A DNA stretch of 42,713 bases from Caldifarciminota bacterium (GTDB lineage Bacteria; Hydrothermota; Hydrothermia; LBFQ01): assembly GCA_027003075.1 (NCBI GenBank), contig JALWYV010000051.1, positions 1 to 42,713 of the forward strand, given 5' to 3'. Positions 33,529-40,504 of the stretch are shown here, piece after piece. How positions within the stretch are numbered: the first letter of the stretch is position 1; every line of letters begins with the position of its first letter. Under the pieces are notes generated by a model. That model saw only the letters and a list, made by a program, of their open reading frames with translations, had not been told where the DNA came from and searched no databases. The position numbers and the translations under genes are program-made.

Positions 33529-34181
33529 AATACCAGGAGGTTGTCGGAAAAGACGCTCTCCCCGAGGCTCTCGTGGGTTGAGAAGAGGAGGGAGAAGGCG
33601 TTCCCGCCGTAGAAATACGTCAGGAAGATGCCAAAGGTGTTCCCGGACGTCCGGTACATCCCTCCTATGGAGACCTTATCCATCCTCACGTAGGAGAACA
33701 AAGACAGATCCACGTATATCCCCGGTCTTGATACCGCCACGGCACGCAACCCGGCCCCCTCTCTCCTTACCTCCACTTCCGCAGCGAGGAGGGGAGTAAT
33801 TACGTACCCGGCAGATACCCTCAGTATCAGGGGGGTACTCCACCCCTCAAAGGAGAGGATACCCCCGCCGTGTTGACTCCTCAGTCTTCCTACAGAGCTG
33901 TACCCGTAGAGGGCAGAGAATCCCACCTTCCCAAACCTTACCGCAGCGTATCCCGAATAATCCGAAAACAGACTGTCCCCCGTCCCGTAGTACCTGACTC
34001 CAAGGGAAACCGAATGGAGGGAGAAGGACAGGAAGGCCTCGTTAACGGAGTAGAACATCCTCCCCCCTCCAAACCGAAAGGAAGGTAAATCGCTAACTCT
34101 TACGGGGAAGAGTAGGTTATCCCCACCGAGGGGATAGGTACCCCTCAGGTCGGATACGAACGTTATCAGAGCCCACGGCAC
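33525..34181 (-). CDS. Outer-membrane beta-barrel-like protein, unknown function
   Basis: Not recognised as a named family. The 218-aa protein consists of alternating hydrophobic/aromatic strands (for example FLSFSLHSVSLGVRYYG, VGFSALYGYSSVG, IFLTYFYGGNAFSLLFS) and ends in Phe, as outer-membrane barrels often do. The start is uncertain: GTG 34181 overlaps the end of the upstream stress-protein gene by 16 nt and gives a short hydrophobic N-terminus (MPWALITFVS). It is the last gene of the pgk unit. Confidence 0.5.
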   Translation of the reverse strand: MPWALITFVSDLRGTYPLGGDNLLFPVRVSDLPSFRFGGGRMFYSVNEAFLSFSLHSVSLGVRYYGTGDSLFSDYSGYAAVRFGKVGFSALYGYSSVGRLRSQHGGGILSFEGWSTPLILRVSAGYVITPLLAAEVEVRREGAGLRAVAVSRPGIYVDLSLFSYVRMDKVSIGGMYRTSGNTFGIFLTYFYGGNAFSLLFSTHESLGESVFSDNLLVF

Positions 34182-34981
34182 ACCATTACGTTGTTTACGG
34201 TCTGCATCAGGAACTCCTGTATGGCAAGCCCTATCTTGTTGGGTTCGGAGCCAAAGACGACGAGATCCACGTCGTTCTTCGCCGCCCAGTGGGCGAGCTC
34301 CATGGGTATATCACCGTCAAGGACGACCGGTTCCGTTTTTACGCCCGGTATGGACTTGGAGAGTTCCATCTCTATCTCAAACCTCAACTCCGCCTTGAGG
34401 TCGTCCGGTATGAGGTTGTAGAAGTGGGTATCTATAACGTGAACGCGGTAGAGGGTGGCACCGAAACTCTTGGCGATGGCGGAGGATATCAGAAGAGCGC
34501 TCCTGTCGGTGGGTTTGAAGCTGTGGGTCACGGCGATCTTCTTCGGTATCCGGAAGGAGGAGTTCACGAGAAGCACGTTCCTGTCCGACTTCCTTATGAC
34601 GCCGAGGGCCGTACTACCTATGGGTATGCGGGACCTCCCCGCTCCCCTGAAGCCCATGACGATGAGTGAGGAGTTTCGGTCGGCCGCAAACTTTACTATA
34701 GTCTCGTCCGGTACACCTTCCATCTCGTGCACCTTTCCGAACTCGCCCCCGTACCTCCTGCTCATTTCACGGAACATCTCCTCCTTTGCCCGGTTAACGT
34801 TCTGGAGGAACTCCCTGTTCCATCCGAGGACGGTCATGTATATGTCCGGGAACTTCGGGAACACTCCGACGTAATCCACCACGTCCCCGAGATTTCGGGC
34901 CAGCCCTTCGGCCCAGCTCCTCACCTGTTCGCTGTTTTCGGATAGGTCAACTGCGGCGAGTATCTTATGAAAGATTCGCAA
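34166..34981 (-). CDS. Tandem-domain universal stress protein (UspA family)
   Basis: A 271-aa protein made of two UspA domains (about 1-142 and 143-271), small alpha/beta nucleotide-binding modules linked to stress survival. The first domain carries the ATP motif G-2X-G-9X-G(S/T) in GFRGAGRSRIPIGST (about 109-123). The second has a degenerate counterpart (GSEPNKIGLAI), so probably only one site binds nucleotide. It follows pgk by 3 nt and is expected to be co-transcribed with it. Confidence 0.85.
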   Translation of the reverse strand: MRIFHKILAAVDLSENSEQVRSWAEGLARNLGDVVDYVGVFPKFPDIYMTVLGWNREFLQNVNRAKEEMFREMSRRYGGEFGKVHEMEGVPDETIVKFAADRNSSLIVMGFRGAGRSRIPIGSTALGVIRKSDRNVLLVNSSFRIPKKIAVTHSFKPTDRSALLISSAIAKSFGATLYRVHVIDTHFYNLIPDDLKAELRFEIEMELSKSIPGVKTEPVVLDGDIPMELAHWAAKNDVDLVVFGSEPNKIGLAIQEFLMQTVNNVMVCRGL

Positions 34982-34984
34982 GGT

Positions 34985-36175
34985 TTAATCCTCCTTTTTC
35001 GTTATTATTTCTATGCCCGGAAGGTCCTTGCCGGACAGGAACTCAAGGGCGGCACCCCCACCCGTGGAGACGAAGTGGAAGTCCTCGTACGGTATGTGGA
35101 AGGCGGAAATGGCCGCAACCGTGTCTCCACCTCCCACCACGACCTTCTTTCCCTCCTCCTTGAAAGCGGACAGGAATATGGCCAGAAGCTTGGTTCCGCA
35201 CTCAAAGTCCTCGCACTCGTAGTAACCGAGGGGGCCGTTCCAGAAGACCATGTTCGCCCCCTTCAGGCCGTCCCGGTACCTCTTTACGGTCTCCCATCCG
35301 ATGTCGTACCCTATGAGTCCGTCGGGTATATCCTCCCCTTCCGTATCCCTTACCTCGTAGCCCCTTCCGCACTCCTTCACCGGAGCCGTGGCACATACGT
35401 GATCCACGGGAAGGGCCACCTTATCCCTGTGCCGGTTCAGGAAGTCCTTCGCCCAGTCAAGATGCTCCTCGTCAACTATGGAGTCCCCCACGTTCTTACC
35501 CAGAGCCTTCAGGAAGGTGTAGGCCATGGCCCCTCCGATGTACAGCCTATCGGCCTTCTCAATCAGGGACTCAAGGACGGGTATCTTGTCCTTGACCTTG
35601 GCCCCGCCAAAGAGAACGTGGAAGGGTTTCTCCGGGTTGTCCCGTACGGTCGTCAGAGCCTCCACCTCCTCGGCCATGAGGAGACCGGCGTAACGCCTGT
35701 CGTAGTACTGTGCTATAGCATGGACGGATGCGTTCTTCCGATGGGATACGCCGAAGGCGTCGTTCACGTAAACCTCACCGAAGCGACTGAGAGCCCTCGC
35801 GAATTCGGGGTCGTCGTTCTTCTCCCCCTCCCAGAAACGCAGATTCTCAAGGAGAACAACCTCTTTACCTTCGGGGGCATCACCGTTAACCACGTCCTCC
35901 ACAAAACCTACCTCTCTTTCCAACCTTTCGGACAGGTACTTAACTATGGGTTTCAGGCTTAGCTTATTATCCTTACCCTTCGGCCTTCCCGAATGGGAGG
36001 CTACCACCACCTGAGAGGCTCCCGCCTCAAGGAGGAATTTAATCGTGGGGAGGGTCCTGTCTATCCTGTACGTGTCGCTTATCTTACCGTTCTTCACCAC
36101 GTTGTAGTCCACCCTGAGAAGGACCCTCTTCCCTTTAAAGGCCTCAGGCTCGTCCTTTACCGTAAGCAGTCTCAT
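34985..36175 (-). CDS. pgk: Phosphoglycerate kinase
   Basis: Transfers phosphate between 1,3-bisphosphoglycerate and ADP, an ATP-yielding glycolytic step. The 396-aa protein shows the substrate-binding start LLRVDYNVVKNGKISDTYRI (about 19-38), SHSGRPKG (60-67), ENLRFWEGEK (108-117), VNDAFGVSHR, the hinge and GGAKVKDKIP, and a C-terminal GGGDTVAAISAF nucleotide loop with STGGGAALEFL. Start at ATG 36175 is set by the family N-terminus and by TAAAAT ending 9 nt upstream. No gap or tpi gene is adjacent; downstream are a universal stress protein and a barrel-like protein. Confidence 0.96.
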   Translation of the reverse strand: MRLLTVKDEPEAFKGKRVLLRVDYNVVKNGKISDTYRIDRTLPTIKFLLEAGASQVVVASHSGRPKGKDNKLSLKPIVKYLSERLEREVGFVEDVVNGDAPEGKEVVLLENLRFWEGEKNDDPEFARALSRFGEVYVNDAFGVSHRKNASVHAIAQYYDRRYAGLLMAEEVEALTTVRDNPEKPFHVLFGGAKVKDKIPVLESLIEKADRLYIGGAMAYTFLKALGKNVGDSIVDEEHLDWAKDFLNRHRDKVALPVDHVCATAPVKECGRGYEVRDTEGEDIPDGLIGYDIGWETVKRYRDGLKGANMVFWNGPLGYYECEDFECGTKLLAIFLSAFKEEGKKVVVGGGDTVAAISAFHIPYEDFHFVSTGGGAALEFLSGKDLPGIEIITKKED

Positions 36176-36184
36176 AGGTGGGTT

Positions 36185-36190
36185 ATTTTA
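36185..36190 (-). promoter_or_regulatory. -10 box of pgk (leaderless type)
   Basis: TAAAAT on the minus strand, 9 nt before ATG 36175, in the 39-nt gap after tsaB; no Shine-Dalgarno. Confidence 0.55.
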
Positions 36191-36214
36191 CCCCTGAAAT
36201 AAGAGAGGCAGGCT

Positions 36215-36829
36215 CTACCTTTCCGTTCTCCTGTTCACCACAGCGTCGGGAGGACGCACGTAAAGGGGAGAAAATCGGGGATCCAGAGCCAGTCCGAGAC
36301 CGGCAAAGTAGAGAGGGAACAGGTTGGAGGCCCTGAGGCGATCGTCCGGGTTATCTATGAGCCGGTAGCCCGGCGGGGGTAGTGTTTCGGGGTCGTATAT
36401 ACTGAGAGGAAGGGCATCATCCTCCACGGGTATCCCACCGTCAACCCTGAAGGCCCGGGCGTAAACCTGCCCCTTGCGGGCGTCAAGCGTAACCGCGTAC
36501 CTTCCGTCCTCCAGACCGACCGCCATGGCCTGAAGGGTGTTGAAGCCGTACACGGGTACCTTCAGGACGAGGTGAAGGGCCTTTACGAAGGAGGCGGCCA
36601 CCCGCAGGGAGGTGAAATAACCCGGCCCCACAGTCAGGAGGATCCCTTTCAGGTCGTCTATACGTACCCCCACCTTCTCCAGAACCCTCTTTACCGTCAG
36701 GTTCAACCTCTCAACGTGGCGGAAGTCCTCCCTCTCCCTTATCTCAAAAACATCCCCCCCATCCCATACGGCCACTGAGAAACGCTTATAGGCCGTGTCC
36801 ACGGCCAGAAGTGGAGAGGTTTCCCTCAC
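36215..36829 (-). CDS. tsaB: tRNA N6-threonylcarbamoyladenosine biosynthesis protein TsaB
   Basis: Non-catalytic partner of TsaD in the t6A37 tRNA-modification complex. The 204-aa protein has the ASKHA-type start LLAVDTAYKRFSVAV (about 7-21), the characteristic GILLTVGPGYFTSLRV (60-75) and AMAVGLEDGRYAVTLDARKGQVYARAF (about 105-131). The start is GTG 36829, overlapping the stop of the 29-aa gene upstream by 2 nt, so translation is probably coupled. It closes the HU / basic-protein / tsaB unit. Confidence 0.88.
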   Translation of the reverse strand: MRETSPLLAVDTAYKRFSVAVWDGGDVFEIREREDFRHVERLNLTVKRVLEKVGVRIDDLKGILLTVGPGYFTSLRVAASFVKALHLVLKVPVYGFNTLQAMAVGLEDGRYAVTLDARKGQVYARAFRVDGGIPVEDDALPLSIYDPETLPPPGYRLIDNPDDRLRASNLFPLYFAGLGLALDPRFSPLYVRPPDAVVNRRTER

Positions 36830-36915
36830 TTCTTCTTGTGGCGCATCTTCTTACGACGCTTCTTCAGCTTATGCTTCTTTATCTTCTTGAGCTTTCTCTT
36901 ACGACCGCAGGGCAT
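36826..36915 (-). CDS. 29-residue highly basic protein (AURKAIP1/COX24-like)
   Basis: Too short for usual gene calls but well supported. Minus-strand ATG 36915 encodes 29 aa beginning MPCGRKRK and ending MRHKKK, nearly all Lys/Arg/His. It overlaps the HU-family gene upstream (TAATG) and the tsaB start downstream by 2 nt, so it sits in a coupled three-gene unit. It closely resembles the tiny Lys/Arg-rich proteins I recall from Bacteroidetes/Chlorobi genomes (starting MPSGKKRK and ending RHKKK), annotated with the AURKAIP1/COX24 domain and probably ribosome-associated. That identification is by memory of sequence type. Confidence 0.75.
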   Translation of the reverse strand: MPCGRKRKLKKIKKHKLKKRRKKMRHKKK

Positions 36916-37184
36916 TACGCCTTCCTCCTTTTACGTTCCTCTTCTATCATCTTCTGCCGGATAACCTGTGAGAGCTTGAACTTGATACGGGGAAGCTTCT
37001 CGTCGCTCTTTTTACGCTTACGGTGAACCGGTATGAATACACCGAACCCTCTGATCTCAACCCTCTCCTGCCGTATGAAGGCCTCGGCGAGCTCCGCCAG
37101 AAGCGCGTCCACGATCTGAGAAAGCTGCTGCTTCGTTAGACCCGTCCTGTTCTTAAGCCGCGTTATCAGTTCTCCTTTCGTCAT
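36915..37184 (-). CDS. HU/IHF-family DNA-binding protein
   Basis: An 89-aa nucleoid-associated protein that bends DNA as a dimer. It has the family N-terminal helices (MTKGELITRLKNRTGLTK, QIVDALLAELAEAF) and the saddle strand VEIRGFGVFIPVHRKRKK, where GFGxF is the family signature. The arm region is short and very basic, and the C-terminus (IEEERKRRKA) adds further charge, so it is not a textbook HU. First gene of the unit with the 29-aa protein and tsaB; TATAAT ends 8 nt before ATG. Confidence 0.88.
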   Translation of the reverse strand: MTKGELITRLKNRTGLTKQQLSQIVDALLAELAEAFIRQERVEIRGFGVFIPVHRKRKKSDEKLPRIKFKLSQVIRQKMIEEERKRRKA

Positions 37185-37192
37185 AAGACGAT

Positions 37193-37198
37193 ATTATA
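37193..37198 (-). promoter_or_regulatory. -10 box of the HU/tsaB unit (leaderless type)
   Basis: TATAAT on the minus strand, 8 nt before ATG 37184; no Shine-Dalgarno. Confidence 0.6.
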
Positions 37199-37220
37199 AG
37201 GAAGATAAATTTGGGGGTTG

Positions 37221-37868
37221 TTAAAGCATAACGAAGCCCAGACCTATTACGAGGTTAAAGTACGGACCATCCAGAGATGTGGGAGGACCTTTCCGTACAC
37301 CTATGCCCTCCGTACTCCAGTTACCTTTGGGGAAGGCGAGCATGTAACCCAGTCTCCCCCCTATAAACAGGAAGCCCTCCTTCCTCCATACGAGTTCCAC
37401 CTCCGGCGCCAGGATCCACGAGGAGGTCTCAAGGTACGATATCTGGCCGGGGGAGGACAGGAGGGAGTCAAACTTTACGACGTTGTCTCCGACCGTAAGC
37501 ACGAGGGAAGAGCGTCCCAGTCCCACCGACGGTATCAGGTAGAAGGTCTTATCCTTCAGGGTTAGCATCCTTCCAAGGGAGTAGTAGTAGTAGTCCCCGT
37601 CTATGGAGACTATGCGGTCCCCGTACGTGGCACTCCCACCCCATATACCCCCTGAAAAGTGGGAGAGGGCGTAGCCCTTCATGAAGAACCTCCAGCCCTT
37701 CAGGTAGGATACGTATGCCTCCGGTACGGCGGGATAGCCGTAGGTCGTGAGGTGGTCGTTTAGGGCCGAAACCCCGGGGAACGAGGCCCCACCACCGAGA
37801 TAGTACAGGAATCCCCATCCCCACAGGGTACTGGTGATCCTTTCAAGCAAAGCACCGGCTCCGAACAT
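37221..37868 (-). CDS. Probable outer-membrane beta-barrel protein, unknown function
   Basis: Not recognised as a named family. 215 aa rich in Gly, Tyr and alternating strands (FYLIPSVGLGRSSLVLTV, WILAPEVELVWRKEGFLFIGG, FNLVIGLGFVML at the end), a pattern of small outer-membrane barrels. The start MFGAGALLERITSTLW is not a classical signal peptide. ATG 37868 is 6 nt after TAGAAT, and the gene is divergent from the helical protein at 37944. Confidence 0.5.
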   Translation of the reverse strand: MFGAGALLERITSTLWGWGFLYYLGGGASFPGVSALNDHLTTYGYPAVPEAYVSYLKGWRFFMKGYALSHFSGGIWGGSATYGDRIVSIDGDYYYYSLGRMLTLKDKTFYLIPSVGLGRSSLVLTVGDNVVKFDSLLSSPGQISYLETSSWILAPEVELVWRKEGFLFIGGRLGYMLAFPKGNWSTEGIGVRKGPPTSLDGPYFNLVIGLGFVML

Positions 37869-37874
37869 CGCCCT

Positions 37875-37935
37875 ATTCTAAGCGGGCGGTTTGCCCTTTT
37901 GAGGGACGTGGATATCCCCGTTTCCCGCCTACAAT
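37875..37935. promoter_or_regulatory. Divergent leaderless-type promoters (37868 gene and 37944 gene)
   Basis: Minus strand: TAGAAT (37875-37880) 6 nt before ATG 37868. Plus strand: TACAAT (37930-37935) 8 nt before ATG 37944. Neither has a Shine-Dalgarno site. The two units share a 75-bp control region. Confidence 0.55.
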
Positions 37936-37943
37936 ATCCGCCT

Positions 37944-38498
37944 ATGGCCGATTTCATAAAGAAACTGGTGGAGGTGAACTCGTGGGTTACCTCCTACTTC
38001 ATGGAGCCTTACGACTCCTACAAGCGCCGCAAGGGGTACATGGAGAAGATGCTCAGATCCCTCGCGGAGGCCATGACCGTTGCACCGGACGGGAGGTTCG
38101 TCCCGATACTGCAGTACATGGCGGACGTCGTGTCCAACCAGATGGGACCGGGTAAGACGGAGCCTGAGAGGGAGAGGGTCTTTTCGGTTATGTCCGAACT
38201 TCTGAACTCCCTGATGGACCTGTTGACCAGACTGGAAGAGGGCAGGGGGGTGGAGGGTTACGGGGAGCTGTACGAGAGGGTGGCCGATATCCTCGCCATG
38301 CTCCACTACGGGGTGGACCTCCGCACCCTGAGGGATACCCAGAGGCTCGTATCCTCCCTGTATCGGTTCGTGGATGGAGCGTTAAAATCGGGAAGCGTGA
38401 GCGATAAGGTACTTACCGTGTTGGACGAGGTCCTGTTCGTACTGAGTCAGTACGAGGAGGAGGGCCCCTCAAAGGCTTTGGAGGTACTCAAGCCTTAG
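37944..38498 (+). CDS. Helical cytosolic protein, unknown function
   Basis: Not recognised. 184 aa predicted almost wholly alpha-helical, with many charged and Met/Leu residues (FIKKLVEVNSWVTSYFMEPY at 4-23, later SELLNSLMDLLTRLEEG and KVLTVLDEVLFVLSQYEEEG), no signal peptide and no membrane segment. The frame opens at TTG 37899, but ATG 37944 has the -10 spacing typical here. It is convergent with the DUF2267 gene, 16 nt away. Confidence 0.55.
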   Translation: MADFIKKLVEVNSWVTSYFMEPYDSYKRRKGYMEKMLRSLAEAMTVAPDGRFVPILQYMADVVSNQMGPGKTEPERERVFSVMSELLNSLMDLLTRLEEGRGVEGYGELYERVADILAMLHYGVDLRTLRDTQRLVSSLYRFVDGALKSGSVSDKVLTVLDEVLFVLSQYEEEGPSKALEVLKP

Positions 38499-38514
38499 CA
38501 GGAACGGGGTCGGT

Positions 38515-38952
38515 TCAGGCGGAGGTCCCACCGCTCTCCTCAAATATCTCTCGTATTTCCTTCGGAAGCAGGCTCAGTATATCCTCAAGTTCCCCCGATG
38601 CTACGTGTCTCTTCATGACGTTCCAGACCGCCCGGACGATCTTTTCCGGATCCACGTCCGGATTTCTCTGGAAATCTTTGCGTATGAGGTCAAGGAACTC
38701 CTCCCTGTGCCTTATCTTTATGGGTACGATGGAGGGTCTCCACCCCTCGTAGTACAATCCACGGATTAACATCGGAAGCTCCGCCGCGAGCTGCACGGCC
38801 TCGTTCACGGTCAGCCTGTCCCGCAGGTGATGGAGGACAGATCTCAGGGCGTGCCAGGCCATACGCTCGTTATCCGTACCCAGTTCCTCCTGAATCTCCT
38901 TTATCCACTGAAAAGTCTTCTGCAAAGTCCTTTCAATTGCTGGCAGTTTCAT
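38515..38952 (-). CDS. DUF2267 domain protein
   Basis: A 145-aa helical protein of the DUF2267 family, function unknown. Family features are WIKEIQEELGTDNERMAWHALRSVLHHLRDRL (about 16-47, quoted in part: NERMAWHALRSVLHHLRDRL), then AVQLAAELPMLIRGLYYEGW and a C-terminal VWNVMKRHVASGELEDI. ATG 38952 is preferred over ATG 38958 because AGGAGG lies 7 nt before the former and only 1 nt before the latter. It is a single-gene unit with an ordinary Shine-Dalgarno leader and an AT-rich upstream region (TAAAAT near 38970). Confidence 0.72.
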   Translation of the reverse strand: MKLPAIERTLQKTFQWIKEIQEELGTDNERMAWHALRSVLHHLRDRLTVNEAVQLAAELPMLIRGLYYEGWRPSIVPIKIRHREEFLDLIRKDFQRNPDVDPEKIVRAVWNVMKRHVASGELEDILSLLPKEIREIFEESGGTSA

Positions 38953-39025
38953 GGTCATACCTCCTTTTTTAAATTTTAATCGCGATGCGTGAGCTTGTAG
39001 GGTGAGGAGATGCGAACGGTTGGGA

Positions 39026-39877
39026 CTACCTGCAGAAGGTCGTTTCCGCCTTCCCGATGTAGGCCACCGAAGGTGGACGGAAGACGGGACGGAACAGGTG
39101 GATACACCCGTCCATATCCTCCACGAGTACCACGAACATGTACGTGGAAGAGTACACGTTTACGGCTGCGATACCCCTGTAGTACGTGTACGCTCCCCTG
39201 TTAACGTCCACGGTCAAGAGGCCGTGCGATCCCAGGGCCACGTGTAGGAGACCGTGGGAGTAGGAACTCTCAAGGGGACGGGAGGGGGTTTCAACGGTTA
39301 CCACCGTGTCCTTTCCCCTCATCACCCTTATCCCCCAGTCGTAGGTTATGAGCATCATATCCTTCGGTACGTCCAGAGGTATTACGCCCTGTGCGCCCCT
39401 GAAGACGCCGGTGTCGGGTACACAGTGGAAGGTATCGTAAACCCAGCAGTCCACTATCCTGTGGTCGTACACCTCCTGAGCGAACGGTTCCGCCTTTAGA
39501 TCTTTAACCTTGAATATCTTGACGTCCCTCTCTCCCGGCACCATTATCCTGACCCCGTGGGTCTCCCTGTACACCCACGTTTTTCGGTTGCATCCCTCAA
39601 GCCTTCCCCTCTCCACGGCTCCTTCCTTTGAGAAAACGTAAAAGTGGCACGCGCTATCTCCGGAGGTTATAAGGGTATCCGGCGGTAGGAACACGAAGGA
39701 GTAGGCCCTCTCCTTCAACCTTATGAGTAATCGCTCCCTCAGCCTCTTCGTACGGGGTTCGTACTCCGTCATGCTCCAGTAGGGGGCGAAGTAGTAAGCC
39801 CAATAGAAACCGTAGGTGGCCCCCTTTATGGGGTTCTCGTAGAACTTCTGGGTGGTTATCAGAAAAAGAAGGACCAT
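39026..39877 (-). CDS. Exported protein of unknown function
   Basis: Not recognised. 283 aa starting with a short hydrophobic segment (MVLLFLITTQKF), followed by a beta-rich body with repeated short strands (GVRIMVPGERDVKIFKV, WGIRVMRGKDTVVTVE, HGLLHVALGSHGLLTVDV), reminiscent of a WD/PQQ-like propeller in which each strand set reports a value; this is only a resemblance. Five Cys are present, consistent with an oxidising compartment. ATG 39877 lies 19 nt inside the end of the DUF554 gene, so it belongs to that unit. Confidence 0.5.
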   Translation of the reverse strand: MVLLFLITTQKFYENPIKGATYGFYWAYYFAPYWSMTEYEPRTKRLRERLLIRLKERAYSFVFLPPDTLITSGDSACHFYVFSKEGAVERGRLEGCNRKTWVYRETHGVRIMVPGERDVKIFKVKDLKAEPFAQEVYDHRIVDCWVYDTFHCVPDTGVFRGAQGVIPLDVPKDMMLITYDWGIRVMRGKDTVVTVETPSRPLESSYSHGLLHVALGSHGLLTVDVNRGAYTYYRGIAAVNVYSSTYMFVVLVEDMDGCIHLFRPVFRPPSVAYIGKAETTFCR

Positions 39878-40497
39878 AGGGGAACCAGTAAGAGGGCCGG
39901 GAGCGTATCCGCGGTCGGAAAGTCCGTGAGACCGAGCAGGTTCAGACTTATCAGGAACAGGATCAACCCTCCGGTGCCGTTGAGTACGGAGAGTACGGCC
40001 GGGTCCGGACTGCTCCCTCCGATGGATAGGGTGATAACCTCTATCCCCCCCTGAATCAGCAGGAGGAAGACGGCGGAGAGGGCCATTGATATGCCGAAGG
40101 TGGCGCCGAAGATGACGGAGACGGTGCCATCTAAGAGAGACTTTATGAGGAGGATGTCCGGCTGGCCGAAGGCGTCCTTTATGGATCCGAGGACGGTCAT
40201 GGGCCCGGTACAGAATATTACTACTGCGGCTATTATCCCTCCTGAGGGGATCAGCCTCCTGAGTCGGCCGTCAAGACGCAGGAAGTAGCCGATCAGGTAC
40301 CCGGCGATTAATGTGAATCCACCTTTTACGATGTCCCCTTCCATCACCATCTTCACGGCTATGCCGACGGTAAGTACTCCCAGAATACGGTGTAAATGAT
40401 CCTTTAGATCCTGCGGGAATATCTCACCCACCAGACTGCCCACCACACTTCCCACAAGAACGGCGCCGGCGTTTACGAGTGTGCCTAAGAACGGCAC
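39859..40497 (-). CDS. DUF554 family membrane protein
   Basis: A 212-aa inner-membrane protein with about six to seven hydrophobic helices. The DUF554 signatures are clear: FLGTLVNAGAVLVGSVVG at the start, FCTGPMTVLGSIKDAFGQPD (about 95-114), KSLLDGTVSVIFGATFG and LIQGGIEVI. These proteins are thought to be small-solute transporters of unknown substrate. The start is GTG 40497, 7 nt after the outer-membrane protein gene; it overlaps the next gene by 19 nt. Confidence 0.88.
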   Translation of the reverse strand: MPFLGTLVNAGAVLVGSVVGSLVGEIFPQDLKDHLHRILGVLTVGIAVKMVMEGDIVKGGFTLIAGYLIGYFLRLDGRLRRLIPSGGIIAAVVIFCTGPMTVLGSIKDAFGQPDILLIKSLLDGTVSVIFGATFGISMALSAVFLLLIQGGIEVITLSIGGSSPDPAVLSVLNGTGGLILFLISLNLLGLTDFPTADTLPALLLVPLWSFFF

Positions 40498-40504
40498 GCC
40501 CGCC

